A DNA stretch of 64,000 nucleotides from Ignelater luminosus (Eukaryota > Arthropoda > Insecta > Coleoptera > Elateridae), in the NCBI GenBank assembly GCA_011009095.1, contig VTPC01090587.1, forward strand, positions 467,225-531,224, in the 5' to 3' direction. The notes under the pieces were generated by a model. It was not told the DNA's origin, did no database searches, and was given only the letters and a program-made list of their open reading frames with translations. Shown in pieces: positions 47,633 to 60,100 of the stretch. Position 1 is the stretch's first letter; every line of letters starts with the position of its first letter. Made by a program: the position numbers and the translations under genes.

Positions 47633-48440
47633 CAGGCCCGTAACTGAGGGTTGTAGCACCTGCGTGATACCGCCCCTCCCCCAATATATTCGCTTCTTTT
47701 TGCAAGATATTTAATCGGAGATATTTGCGAAGCTTTAGTATACAGGGTGTAGAATTGTTTCACGCATCATAAGGAGTTTGCAAAAATTACTATTTTAATT
47801 TTTCCCCGGTTTCGGAAAAATGAAAATAATACAAATAGCATGTACACTTGTACAGGTGCACTAAGTTTTTTCTTTGCCTACAAAAACTCAGTTTACACTT
47901 TCGCTCTAAAATAATTAGAAAAGCAAATAATTGGGCATTTCAGTTACGTTAAATATTCACTGTTAAATTCGTATAATTGATGAACCAATTCTACATCTGT
48001 ATAATGTAAATACTTACAATTGTTTTACTATCTTCTTTGAAAAAATAAAAGAACGCTTTAAATTTAAAAATCAAAGAATAAATAACTAGGTATTCCAATA
48101 AATAACACAGAATTTACATGAAAGTTATTTACTAGTAAAATCTTTTACAAAGGTACTCGCCTCACTTTTGCATTAGCAAACTGATCGACTATCTTTCCAC
48201 ATTTAAATTTTTAGAAAAATCATTTTCAATAAATAAAAGTGCAAGGCTCGACAATCGGTCTTGATGCATTGTACATCTTAAATAATTTTTAATGAATTTC
48301 AATTTTGAAAATGATCTTTCTGCTGCGGCTACAGATACTGAAAGGAATAGAAGAATTTTTAGAGCTATTGTAAGATTTCCTAGAAGGGCACATTTGTTCT
48401 CTAGATATTTTTGGAAAATTCTTAAAGCTCTAAGAAGAGT
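47633..48440 (-). mobile_element. hAT remnant with terminal sequence
   Basis: CAGGCCCGTAACTGAGGG at 47633 looks like a hAT terminus lying 3' of the transposase remnant on the minus strand. The other end was not found. A GGTGTAGAATTG repeat end sits near 47745. Confidence 0.5.
48190..48440 (-). pseudogene. hAT transposase C-terminal dimerisation domain fragment
   Basis: The minus strand reads LTIALKILLFLSVSVAAAER, then SFSKLKFIKNYLRCTMHQDR and LSSLALLFIEND. This is the conserved hAT C-terminal block (typical: ...VTVASAERSFSKLKLIKNYLRS...). About 80 codons are open up to a stop near 48190. No BED finger or catalytic core was recognised upstream; the frame at 48486-48680 might be a decayed part of it. 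Confidence 0.85.
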
Positions 48441-49744
48441 TTAAACCGAAAGTGAAATGCTCAATATAAACATCTCCGGAGTTGTTTACGATGTGCTATA
48501 TAGCCCGCCCTTCATATATGCAAAATTATAAATTTTTAATATTTTATTAAATTCGTGAGTAGGTCTACCAAAAAATATTGTGTTTAACTCAGACCAAAGT
48601 GATTGGTCACTTATTTGCAATAGTGCACACCAGTAAACGTTTCGAAACGCAATTTTCATTATTTGTATGATACTGGTCAATTTTCACTTAAATTCCTTAT
48701 AAGTAATTGTTATCAAATTTGAGCTTTTCTGGCATTCTCGATATTTAAAAGTAATATCGTAATTATCTATCTTTTTATTATTCGAATACAAAAGATTGTT
48801 CCAACCTACTTGCTTTGATTTTCAAACGTACTTTGGAAATGTGCAGGTTGGGTTGCCTATCACTTTTATCAAAGGGCATTATCACTCGTGGATAACCCTG
48901 TATAAAATATCAATTTGTAACTTATTGTAAACGAGTGTTTAACGATGGCGTTTATACTCATGGGGATAGTAGTATAGGTATGTGGTATTAATTTGTAGGG
49001 AATTCTATGTAAAATAATTCTCTGGGATTATTTTTTCAAAAACTTAACTTTCATTGAGAAAATCGGAAAAAGCTAAATTTAACGTTGCATTTAGTCTTCC
49101 TTCCATGCCATGGCTGCTGTGATGGTAGCTGATGGTAGCCATAGAACGCGGCCTTTTGAGGTAGGGATAGGTGGAGGAGCGGCGGGTTTTCACCACGTAT
49201 TCAAGGGATCCTCCAGAACAATTTTTCCAAAAGAAAGACCTTTGATAGCATTTTTTCTTTTTTAATAACACATGCAAAGATGCTTGTTTGTCTGGATTAA
49301 TTGATGTGTTGATGATGTGTAGCAAGGATGTATGTAGCAGTAGGTAACATAAATAAGAATTGCTGAAATGCATACCTTCCCAACTCTTCTGCTGCTTCCT
49401 CTACTGAGTGCGCATAATCTTTAGAGACTATTATTTGAAACAATAGGTATATTTTGAATGATGCCATTTACAATCACTTCATGTTGTATTACATACTATT
49501 ATATCTTTGTGTATATCTACATGTTATAGAATTATAGATCTAAAACCATACTTTTACTTATGGGCTTTCAATCACCAATCAATCTTGATGTTACCTAATC
49601 AAATCGTTGGTAGTTTGGTACAATCAATCAATGTTTTCCGTCATCGGCAATGGATCGAGTTTTATCACAATTACGCAGATGTACACTAAAAATTTTTAAA
49701 CATTATTTGACATTTCTTCAAACATAAGTTAAACATCTGAATAG

Positions 49745-49850
49745 AAAAACATCTGGAAATGCAAACAACGAACTCCGTTTTGTTACTTTTTTCAGACTTC
49801 GGCAGCCATTTTGACCATGTTCCCGAGGTGATATCAAAAAACTAAAACTA
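49745..49850 (+). repeat. Dispersed repeat 'AACATCTGGGAATGC', copy 3
   Basis: AAACATCTGGAAATGCAAAC, then CTCCGTTTTGTTACTTTTTT and TTTTGACCATGTTCCCGAGG. It abuts the left arm of the foldback element that follows. Confidence 0.65.
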
Positions 49851-50004
49851 CACTAATTTGAAGGTAATGATAATTTTATAATCTTTCATAGCTACGCTGT
49901 AAATCTTAATCATTTTCATCCACTCCTACAAGTGATTAAACAAATTAAACCCGGAGAAAGTTAAAAAAATTATGATTCTAAAATTTAACTTTCACTTTAT
50001 AAGG

Positions 50005-50241
50005 CTATAAAAGAGAGAAATCCAATGGGTAATTATGTTCAAACATTTTTAAAAACATCCTTGTACTTTGCCCTTTAAAATGATATATCACACTTTTAAC
50101 CACCTGCAGATTCTTAGGACTAACAGGCGACTTGAATACAAAGGAACCATCTGGCCACACAAAAGCAAACACTTGATAACACGTTATTGGTTGTAGGTTT
50201 GGCTTCATAACCATTGGTGGTGTTGATCTTTGCATTTTCAA
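50005..50241 (-). CDS. Arm ORF of the foldback element, left copy
   Basis: A 76-78 codon frame containing MVMKPNLQPITCYQVFAF and SPVSPKNLQVVKSVIYHFKG. It is the mirror copy of 50834-51070 and is open over the same length. The family is not recognised. Between the two copies I count about 10 amino-acid-changing against about 4 silent differences, which does not suggest strong purifying selection. Confidence 0.35.
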   Translation of the reverse strand: MKMQRSTPPMVMKPNLQPITCYQVFAFVWPDGSFVFKSPVSPKNLQVVKSVIYHFKGQSTRMFLKMFEHNYPLDFSLL

Positions 50242-50833
50242 CCGTTAATTTTGTGATTTTTGCGTGTTGCAGGTCCGTATCAGTTTGCGTTGAACTCCAC
50301 GTTTTATTACAAGCATTTAATTGGACTATTATAAAGCATTAAATCTACATTGAATTACACTTGTTTGATTGGACTATTAAATAGTGATGGTCCCCAGACA
50401 TAATAACGCGAGGGTGTCAAATACGGTGATCGAGCAGGCCATATTATCGGCCCGTTTCGCCCTATCCATCTTTTGGGAAAGTTGGCATTTAAAAAGTTTT
50501 TACAGAACAATTTGGACGATATTTTGGATGAAGTGCCACTAGATAGGATCCGGCAAATGATTTTTCAAGATGATGAATGCTCTGTCTACTATCGGATAGC
50601 CGTAAGAGACTTTTTAAATGCCAACTTTCTCAATAGATGAATAGGGCGAAATGGGACGATAATATGGCCTGCTCGATCACCAGATTTGATTGGGTTATTA
50701 TGTCTGCGGGCCATCACTATTTAATAGTCCAATCAAACAAGTTTAATAGTCCACTTCAACGATTGCAATAAAACGTGGAGTACAACACAAACTGATACGG
50801 ACCTGCAACACGCAAAAATCACAAAATTAACGG

Positions 50834-51070
50834 TTGAAAATGCAAAAATCAATACCACCAATGGTTATGAAGCCAAACCTACAACCAGTAACGTGTTATC
50901 AAGTGTTTGCTGTTGTGTGGCCAAACGGTTGCTTTGTATTCAAGTCGCCTGTTAGTCCTAAGAATCTACAGGTAGTTAAAAGTGTGATATGTCATTTTAA
51001 AGGGCAAAGAGCAAGAATGTTTTTAAAAATGTTTGAACATAATTACCCATTGAATTTTTCTCTTTTATAG
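50834..51070 (+). CDS. Arm ORF of the foldback element, right copy
   Basis: A frame of the same length as its mirror copy, containing MVMKPNLQPVTCYQVFAV and ending FEHNYPLNFSLL. Differences from the left copy are scattered substitutions without frameshifts. It may be part of the parental transposon or captured sequence. Confidence 0.35.
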   Translation: MKMQKSIPPMVMKPNLQPVTCYQVFAVVWPNGCFVFKSPVSPKNLQVVKSVICHFKGQRARMFLKMFEHNYPLNFSLL

Positions 51071-51239
51071 TCTCATAAAGTAAAAGTTAAATTTTAGAAT
51101 CATAATTTTTTTAACTTTCTCCGGGTCTAATTTGTTTAACACTTGTAGGAGTCGATGAAAATGACTAAAATTGATAGAGTAGCTATGAAAGATTATAAAA
51201 TTGTCATTACCTTCAAATTAAAAGTTTCCAGTAGTGCCG

Positions 51240-52190
51240 TGTTCACATTTAAATGGGGAAAAACACCCAATTGGGTGAAATATCTCAAAAACCGTGACAC
51301 TTTGTATAATAGTATATTAGGTTAGATAAGTTCCAAATCATGTCTTCTACCACCCCTTTTCGGATATACGGCGGTGAACCAAACACCCTGTATAATATAA
51401 ATAAACATACAATAATAAAAATACCTCCAGATGATCGTTTCGTTCTTGTTTGGACTCATCAATGGAAGATAATGAAAGTCGATGCTTGCACGCTTCATAC
51501 TGGTTTTATACAAATCAAATATAACATTTAACAGTATGAAAATACTAAGGCGCCATCTACTAGGAACTCCAAAAAATAACAACGTATTGTATTATAAAGA
51601 TTATAGTTGTTCGTCAATTACAGCGAATCATTATTGTTACAATAACTAAAAGATGTTTAACTAAAATTAAATTGTCATTTTAACAATGGGGTTCAAATAG
51701 TTATGGCTCCATTTGTAAGATTTTAGTGTGACGTTTCTGATACATATAAGATACATTAAAATATTTACATATCACTGATGCTACAAATACTAGTAAATGA
51801 TATATCTCAGATATGTCTTTTGTGATTGTATCGGATATATAACAAAATAAAGTTACTGATATGTAAATTATATGTATCTTTGTTACATTACCATGTTACC
51901 CAAATGAGCTTTAATTGTTATGTATCAGATATATGTGTGCTTACTGGGATTATTGCTTCCCATTTTCTATTATGTGGTACATTTGCATTTTTCTTTTGAC
52001 TTATCCATAACAATGGCAATGGTAGTGTTGCCATTAACATGTACAGCAAGAGTGACAGAACATGTCTCAAAAGATAATTTTATACTTCTTAAAATACAAT
52101 TTTGGACATTTTTAATTTTTCAGAGTACTAAAAAGAACTAAAAAGGAAATCTTCAATTTCAATTTTGGTTTTCTAGTTACTTACACAATT
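51240..52190. other. Intergenic repeats
   Basis: At about 51350-51400 the sequence GAACCAAACACCCTGTATAA is the inverted end of a GGTGTTTGGTTC-type repeat. The minus frame at 51322-51582 and the plus frame at 51340-51531 overlap it and are likely repeat-derived. From 51730 to 51900 there are several ATATGTATC-like words in both orientations. No gene. Confidence 0.4.
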
Positions 52191-52192
52191 AA

Positions 52193-52604
52193 AGGCTTAG
52201 TTACACGACTCCAGACTGCAGTAACTTGTACGAGGTACTAAAACCGAGTACTGGCACTAGATGTTTTTTTAAGTACAGTAGCATTTACACAACATTTTTA
52301 GTATGTCATTCAGGTAACTAAAACCAAGTACTAGAAACAAGAGTTACACAATGATAATGTCTATTCTAGTTGAATGTATAAACTAGACTCTCCTACTTTT
52401 CACTAGAAACACTTCTTTACACGAGGAAAGTGATGGAAGATAGCAAAAAAAGAGGGACAACTCGTTCCATTGAATAGGATGGCTTTCTATTCGCTTGCCT
52501 GGAACAAGTACTAAAAGCCAGTACTAGAATGTTTGCTTACACGGCACTTCCAGTACTCGGTTTTAGTACCTCGTACGAGTTACTGCCATCATGCAACTGA
52601 GCCT
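52193..52604. mobile_element. PIF/Harbinger-type MITE
   Basis: 412 bp, ends AGGCTTAGTTACACGACTCC at left and AGGCTCAGTTGCATGATGGC as the complement of the right end, followed on each side by AGTAACT(T/C)GTACGAGGT and CTAAAACCGAGTACTGG. TAA flanks both ends (52190-52192 and 52605-52607), the 3-bp duplication typical of Harbinger. It contains several GTACTA(A/G)AA words. Non-coding. Confidence 0.85.
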
Positions 52605-52607
52605 TAA

Positions 52608-53124
52608 CAAATTAGTTCTAGTTTTAGTTGCAGTAAAAGCATTGACAAAACTAATGCTTATAGTTCACATTAAAAGAATAAAATTTAAAATGACAGTTCT
52701 TGTTTTAGTTATTATTCTTTAGATTATTAATTTTAGTTAACCAATTCAATTTACTTTTAGTGTAGATCTCTGCAAAAAAACTTGTTTTATAAGACCATTA
52801 TATAGCACTCATTCGTTGGAAAACTCACGTGATAATCAAAGGCCTTATAAAACATGTTTTATAGATATACTCTAGTATTGTACTTTAGCATCTCAATTAC
52901 AAGCAACATAAAAAGCTATCCACCTCACTTTTTGTAACCTCATGTTCTTATCCAAATTCTACTACGATTCCTTCTGTATACAAAAAGACATGAAACAAAA
53001 TTTATATTGAATCATAAAATATTATTTTAGTTTATTTATTACAAAAACACTACTATATAATAGTTAAAATCTATATACAATATAATGTACTAAGAATTAC
53101 AAGAAAAACATTTTACATTCATTT
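52608..53124. other. Intergenic and bigmax 3' UTR
   Basis: AT-rich. The complement of TTTATTTATT at 53031-53040 gives overlapping AATAAA signals for the bigmax transcript. A short inverted pair lies at about 52780-52865 (CTTGTTTTATAAGACC and CCTTATAAAACATG). Nothing else. Confidence 0.5.
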
Positions 53125-53793
53125 TCATTGTGATGGTGGTTGATCATGCATGAGGCTATTATGTCTTTGAAGAACACGTAACACCATATCTTTAAGTGTT
53201 TGAGGCTTACAGTATTCTTCTAACCAACTAAATACGCCTGCAGATAATTCAGTAAAATTATTAACAGAAACATTTCTGAATGTCAGAAATAATTGTTCCA
53301 TGATAACTTGAAATACAGAAAATTTAACCTCGTCTGATATTCTAGTCTCAGTATGGCCTGGTTGTGATTGTTGAGCTTTAACAATTTGTTCATAATTGGT
53401 CTGCATAATTCGTAATGCCACTACTTCTTTTCTTAGGGCATTTCTTTCATCTTCTTGCTTCTTTTTCTGCTGCTGAAGATATTGTATATAATCAATGGAT
53501 CTCTGTAAGACTGTTGCTTTACTGAGTTTATAACCCGAAATATCTGTTTGTTGACAGGTAGGAACCAATTCTTGTAAAGAATCGTAACCTTTTTTTATAG
53601 CATCCCTACGTTTTTGTTCGGCTTGAGTATGTGCCTCTCTTCTGCGTTCTTTGTAACTTAATGGGGAAGATTTACTGTCACCTTCTTCGTCGTCATCTGT
53701 GTTTTGAGCAGTGGATCCTTGAAGACCACTAGCACTATTACATCCAAATAGAAGATCATCACGAGCTACGGCGTTTTTACTGTCAGTCTTCAT
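53125..53793 (-). CDS. bigmax: Bigmax / Mlx, bHLH-zipper transcription factor
   Basis: A single exon of 222 aa. The basic region at residues 49-64 has the E-box reading triad His55, Glu59 and Arg63 (HTQAEQKRRDAIKKG). Helix-loop-helix and leucine zipper follow to about residue 140 (LSKATVLQRSIDYIQYLQQQ), and the rest is the C-terminal dimerisation and cytoplasmic-retention region characteristic of Mlx. The protein pairs with Mondo/ChREBP on CACGTG-type carbohydrate response elements to turn on glycolytic and lipogenic genes. The N-terminus is Ser/Asp-rich. The length is close to Drosophila bigmax and human Mlx. No intron is seen in the CDS. Two CACGTG boxes lie upstream. Confidence 0.95.
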   Translation of the reverse strand: MKTDSKNAVARDDLLFGCNSASGLQGSTAQNTDDDEEGDSKSSPLSYKERRREAHTQAEQKRRDAIKKGYDSLQELVPTCQQTDISGYKLSKATVLQRSIDYIQYLQQQKKKQEDERNALRKEVVALRIMQTNYEQIVKAQQSQPGHTETRISDEVKFSVFQVIMEQLFLTFRNVSVNNFTELSAGVFSWLEEYCKPQTLKDMVLRVLQRHNSLMHDQPPSQ

Positions 53794-54087
53794 TATCTCT
53801 TTTGGATGTTAACTTACGACGTGAAATTAAATCAATAACAATAAAGAATCTACTAATAAAAAGTAAATATTTCAATATGTCATACAATGTTTGTATAAAC
53901 TTTTAGGTTATCCAAGGTCGTTCATGTTGACATTTGTCAATTATGTTTTTTCCTTTCATCTTTCTCTTACATTATAAACTTGCGTTCACACTTCACAGTT
54001 CATTGCATGTATACTCTATTTCAAATAAAAATGCAACTCGGAGACAAAAATAACAAGCATTAATTTGTAGTTTTGCCTACTACAGAG

Positions 54088-54527
54088 GCATCGAATATTT
54101 TCGAAAGCCACGTGACCACGAAATTTACTGTTGGTTAGGCAACACATCTTGCACTATTGGCAACTCTGTTGTAATAAACATAATGTAGTTTTCCAGTGGC
54201 GTAGTATTGGATATATGGAGAAACTACTTAAAAACTTAAATATTTCAAATTTATTATCTCAGTTTGAATGCGTTAAATCAAACTTACCTCGATTAACCCA
54301 CAAAACGCCGATTTAGTCTTGAAAAAGACTGATCTTTAAATAGAACCAAATAAACTGTAAACAACGCAAAACAAAGAGACAACAAGAAATCACAGAACAT
54401 ACGCACGCCGCCGCCGATGTAATTTTAGGTTAGAAATGTACTCGCAAGGGCGTTACTTTGTAGTGTGACCAAAATCTCGCACCACTTTTAAATAAGTTGT
54501 CACGTGACTTCTGAAGATATTCGATTT
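54088..54527. promoter_or_regulatory. Inverted repeat with two CACGTG boxes upstream of bigmax
   Basis: ATCGAATATTTTCGAAAGCC at left, followed by CACGTG (54109-54114). The complement of the right side reads ATCGAATATCTTCAGAAGT, then CACGTG (54501-54506). The repeats are about 28 bp with mismatches, about 390 bp apart. They lie 320 and 710 bp upstream of the bigmax start codon, in its likely promoter region. They could be ends of a short MITE or genuine paired sites. A GC-rich patch with CGCCGCCGCCG lies near 54405. Confidence 0.5.
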
Positions 54528-54869
54528 CCCAATACTCTTTGCACTATAAAAAAAACTGCACCTTGAAAAAATAGCTTGAATCAATTATAAGATAGTTTTC
54601 AATTATGAATGTACTATTTCTTTGATGAAATTTGAGTTTATTCCTTAACCACCGTTTCACATTTAATTTACTTTACAAGACATGAAAAATGTTCTTTGGT
54701 TGCTAGGAAACCTTTTATTCAAATAATGTGGTATTTCATAAAATTCAAAAGTTCTAACTATTTACAAAACGATGAGATACCTATCAAAATGTATGATTTT
54801 AGTGTAACTTGACCCAGTAACAATAATTAATTTATTAAACTTCTTAAAATTACTTCTTAGACTAATTTT

Positions 54870-55665
54870 GTAGTGCCTCCTTTAACAAACACAAATCACA
54901 GCAGCAATGCATCTGGGCATGGAATCATACAGGCTAGTTAACAAATTATTACTAATTTCCTTATTCCAACTAATATTATTGCTTTTTTAATTCTACAATG
55001 CTCCTCAGCTTCTTTTATCTATCTTTTTGCCTAAAAGACCCACAAGTTCTCTAGCATATTATGGTTTGAACTAGTTTCAGACCATGAGACCATTCAAATC
55101 TTGTTTGTGATTTGTAAGCTACAAAACAAACATCGCAGCAGAAAACTACCCAATATAAAAAGAAGCATAGGTGCAGAACAGGCCCTATGACAAGAGGCAG
55201 AATCATTTTGGAACACTAATTCATCGACCAGTGGAGTATACTTTCCAAAAGGTTATTGTTCTGTGCTTTCCAATTGTAGCCTGTAGAAACAACACCTAGA
55301 TTTATATTTTTAAAATACGTTGCAACATTTACGAAACCTTTCCTGCCAACCTCAAATGTGGTTATACAATCCCATATTCCAGGTCTTCAACACACTGTAA
55401 AATGGGGTGTAGCTGACCATTGGGATGTTGAAAAATGTTTTTAAGACTGTATAATTTTTGCATTTTATTCTGCTAACTTAAGTCCTTTCTAAATACATAC
55501 GTTTTATTCAAAAACCAAATATACTTTCCTTTTACAAATGAAAAATTTTTTGGACAACTTCACCCCAGTGGTCAACTACACCCCATCATATGGTGGTTAT
55601 TTTTCCATTCGGTCCTAGTTACACTTGAATTCATCAGAAAAAGTAATCTTTTTCCAATCAACCTC
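54870..55665 (-). pseudogene. Decayed Tc1-type transposase
   Basis: The minus strand reads WKKITFSDEFKCN at about 55630-55663 (first Asp block region), scattered middle fragments, and LYDSMPRCIAAVI at about 54900-54935 (C-terminus; the usual form is SMPRRIAAVI). Stops and small insertions lie throughout, including at least one about 55430-55600. No termini were recognised. Confidence 0.75.
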
Positions 55666-55699
55666 GATTCAATTCTCCTTTTCTTTCACCCATTCCAGT

Positions 55700-57133
55700 C
55701 TTTGTTTTCTCATTTTTAATGTTAAAAGTGGACAAAAAACAGTTTTGCAGAGCCAGTCGTTGTAATTTATGATTATTGTAATTTGATATGATTCGATTGG
55801 GTCCATTGTCCATTTTTCTAATTAACTGTGCACTCTTACATAATAAAATTTTAAAAGTCAAATAACTGCAAAATCTGTTACAAATGTCTATTAAACTAAG
55901 CTTATTCACAAAGATTATTAAGAATGGTTTTCACTTACGTTTACATCAAGATATTCTTTTAAAAAAACATTTGTATCCTATGTGAATATTCTTATTTGGT
56001 ATTCAATTTTTTGTGATACGTTGATGTTTATCTACTAAATTAAAAAATAACAAATCTTAGTAGTTCCATAGTTGACTGGGATGCCATGATGCTCTGTCCA
56101 CACATTAGTAGTGTAGACTCAAAAGAAAAGTTGGATTAGAAACTGTAAAACTCTTATTCTTGTCCTTTAATAAGTACTATAAGTAATATCAAAATTAACA
56201 TTATAGAATATGAGTTAAAAACAACTCCATAACCCTGATTATAGAAATAACACTGTTTTCTTACACAACAAACCATTCATTCTTAGCTACAATAAATATA
56301 AATATGTAATTTAAGAAGCTTATTGGTGCAGCAATTATAATAAAACTAAGCTGAAATATTCAATCACAAATTTATTCAACATGTATAACATTGCATATAT
56401 ACCCTTTTATTTAAACTTTATTCGAATTGTATAGGATCAGTCACAAAAAATACAATTTGTATATAGAAATAATAAAAATAATAATAATAGTAATAATAAA
56501 AACAAAGGAGAATAGGAATACTACATTAATATCATAAAACCTACACATTAAGTAAGAAGGCTTTATGACACCTATAATTAACAGATCTTAACAGTAAAAA
56601 TGGTCCTACGAGTTGTTTTCTTATTCTTTGATGGATTAAAAACTACTCAACAATTTATTGCTCTTAAAGCAAAACCGAATATTAATAATATGAATTAAAA
56701 TACATAAAAAAAGCCTCCAGCAAAAATTTGCAAGTAGAAAAGAATAAAAACCAAGTAAAACTTTAATTTATGGTTTTTTACAATTAATAAGATTATCTCA
56801 TTGTTTCCTTTCCAATTAAAATTAGAACAACAATCACGACATACAAAGCTAGCAATGAATTTGCACAAGACAGGCTCTTGACATGTAATGGTTCGATTAT
56901 AATACTTTAGAATGTGGATAGTATTTGTCTTGGCAGTTAAATTAGAGAATACAATTTTAAGAATAATTTTAAAAGCAACATCTAAATTTACAAAAAAAAT
57001 TGAAGGAATAAATAAATCATGCTAAATATAATATACAACCTAAAATTTACATAAGGTACATGGAAAAAATCAATTGAACTAATTACAAAGACATTACCTA
57101 GGACTCCTTTCTTAAATCGCGGAGATCTTTGGT
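55700..57133. other. Intergenic and AdipoR 3' UTR
   Basis: AT-rich, with an (AAT)n-like microsatellite at about 56465-56500. The left half has no recognised feature. The right half probably holds a long AdipoR 3' UTR, but no poly(A) signal could be picked with confidence. Confidence 0.4.
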
Positions 57134-60100
57134 TTAATATATTAATGTATCAGGTATTTCACACTGACCAACAGTAACCCTGTGCATGGCCATCTCTGAT
57201 ATGCCATGAAAATGTACAAAAGCTCCTCCCAATACAAAAATATGAAAGATTTGATGAGAATGCAACCAAATATCAAACTTTCCTGGGAAGAATCTTTCAG
57301 GAACTCTCAAAGCATATAACATTGCACCTACAATGTATAAGAGTCCCATAAGAAGTAGCCATCCAAGGCTCTTCTGACTCATCTTATTAAACCATCCCTC
57401 CATGATACCATAATGAATAGCTGGTACAATTCCACTCAAACCAAATGTCATAAATACACCTGCTCGAAAAGGTCTCCATGCTGATTCAGAAAATTTATCC
57501 CACAGACTAACCATTATACTTGTTATTCCTAAAGCACAAACTCCAGATAGGTATACCACTTTTGGTTTGAAGTGACAATAAAATCCATAGTAAAGCCATG
57601 GTACAAACGAACCCATAATCAATAATGCTATTCCACAATAATCAAGTTTCGAGAATAATTTTCCTATAAACTGCGAATGACAATTTAAAGTGTGGAATAA
57701 GCAAGAAAATCCAAGACAAATGATGGCGCCAGCAAAAAATGCTCCAAACACTACTTTTTCTTGAAGTTGAATTTCCACTGCTGGACGCATTAAGAAATAT
57801 GCAGCAATACCTACAAAAACATTATAATTACACTTCTTATGATTTCAGTTTACATTTCTGAGAAATAGTTATTTTATTTTATAACTTTTTTTACTTAACC
57901 TATTCTTCAAAAAATATAAAGATGCAAAAATGAAAAATACAGTGAATGCTACCTTTGAGTGGACACCGATGATCATAAAAATTTTGTCCATACTAGGGAG
58001 ATGTCCACTTATTTGGTAAAGTTTATGCCTAAAAATGTCCTTTAGAGAAAGTTGTCTGCTCATAAGAGATCTATTAAGGGGGCTTTCACTGTACATTCAA
58101 ACATTTGTAATGGTTTTCTTTTTATATATTACATTTATCTACATAATGAATTCATGACCATAATAGTTCAGTCACTGTCAGATTTTGTGTTTTGAACATG
58201 GCCATTTATGATAAGTGGTTACTAAATTTCAGTTCCCAGTAAACTGTGAAATCTTCCTGTAGGGCATAGTTTAGACCCAATGCATACCAGTTGAGGTCAA
58301 CACATAACCTAAAATCATTATAAAACATGCTTTCTGTCAGTTTGACAGATAATTTTACTGAAAATGGAATAAGTTAGAATCTCTAAATTTACATTTGGAG
58401 ACTCTAGAATAAGCTAAGACGTGACTTTTTTTATAGTCCACTAGAAACTGAAATTTCTATGATTGCATGATATGCAGCATTCACAATATTTCTGGATCGT
58501 ATATGGCTATGGAACAACGACAGTTTGAGTATTGTAAATAGGGTTGTTTATCTATTAACTTGGCTTGTAAAATCTTATTGATGCTTGATGTGCTTTAAGG
58601 TTATGATTTTATGACAGTTTAACCTCACACTGTAAATATAAGGAAAACTTGATTTCTTTTTAACAAAACAAAGTTAATCAGAACTAAACGTTTATGCAAA
58701 ATTTTTGATCATGCAACAGCACCAAATGCAACTGCAGGTATGCCAATTTTCAAAAAAAAAAAGAAAACACTTCCAACCTAACAAAATGAAAGCATGGCCT
58801 GTTACGACCCAGAAACATAGTGAACGGAGTATACATAATATTCATTAACTTTTATTCTGGATGCTAGTTTGCCATTTTATTCTGTTCTAAGACATAAGTT
58901 TTCAGATTTATACCTAAATATGTCACTGACAAAATCAAGATGTTGCCTTATCTAATTTCACGCAATATTATAAATTCTTAAAAATGAATCAAGTATCTTG
59001 TTAGAAAATAAAATAAGAACTATAAAAATAAACAACTTCAGATATTGTTATGTTGTTATGAATTATGATCATAGACAAAAGAATTATATTTATTTGTTAC
59101 AAGCGATGATCTTAAGGGCCTTGAAACAGTTGTGATTTCAGAGTCACAATACATCATAGTCAGGAACTAATTTTAAAATGTGCGCTTGGTGGTAAATTTA
59201 AATTGTTTTTGACGATGTTTTTAATTATTAATCTATTCCTGAATAAAGTTCACTATAGGTATACAAAAGACAAAAAAACTTAAGTGTACGAAATATATAA
59301 CAATATAGACACATAAACATGGTTATTATAGCTGAGAATCAACCAATATCGATTTTATACATATTGGTATATTGGCTATTAAACTAATGCAGTCTATGGA
59401 TTTATTGACAATTTTGTTGATCTCTTGAAATTATGAAGAGATGTATAGCAGCCAATATAAGCGGTTGAATGAAACGTAGCACGAAATATGACATAAATAT
59501 TTCAAGATATGGAGGTTGACAGGCCATTATTATATCAAAATCAGTCAGAAAAATTATATAGATCAATCCTTAATATCAACACTCTTAAGACAGCAGACAG
59601 CTGTTGACAGTTGTGACTTGAGAGGTTATGTATGTTATATTATTAGATGTTTACAAAAAGTGATTTTGAGTTGAAAACAAATTAAGTAGGCCATAATTTG
59701 TAGAACTGTCAATTTGTTTTAGTTTTTGAATATTTAATTGCCACTTTTTGTACCATTTTCCTTGTATAAATAAAAAATTTAACAAGAAATTCAATATGGG
59801 TTAACCAAGTTATCTCTAGTTGTTCAAAAATGGATCGAGTTAACTCTAAATTTCCATGCAAATAATGATCAAGTTTACCACAGCTGATCAGTTGGCAGTA
59901 ACCTGAGTAACTCTGCCATTCAGCAGTCCATTGTTTAATAATTAAAGTTGTAATACCAAATTTTATTTCCATTTGTTGCATATTTTTGTGAACACATAGA
60001 GGACTAAATGTATTAACTTCTTAAAAATACTGAATTATCTTCACACTTACATATATTGCTTCTTTTAGAAGATTAAGATAAATATACCAAATTACGTAAA

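Larger units (their letters stand above)
49854..51220. mobile_element. Foldback element derived from an IS630/Tc-type transposon
   Basis: Inverted arms run from about 49854 to 50500 and from about 50605 to 51220, meeting around a loop of about 100 bp. The right arm and loop read IFQDDECSVYYRIAVRDFLN and then GRNGTIIWPARSPDL, which are conserved pieces of an IS630/Tc-type DDE transposase (second Asp block and the WPARSPDL motif). Each arm also carries a 78-codon frame, described separately. The arms are similar along their whole length, so this is probably a tail-to-tail duplication of one truncated transposon. Confidence 0.8.

Noticed and set aside
57869..58096. 75-codon minus-strand frame with one hydrophobic segment in the AdipoR last intron
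   Set aside because: AdipoR exons on both sides join in phase without it, and no family similarity was seen.
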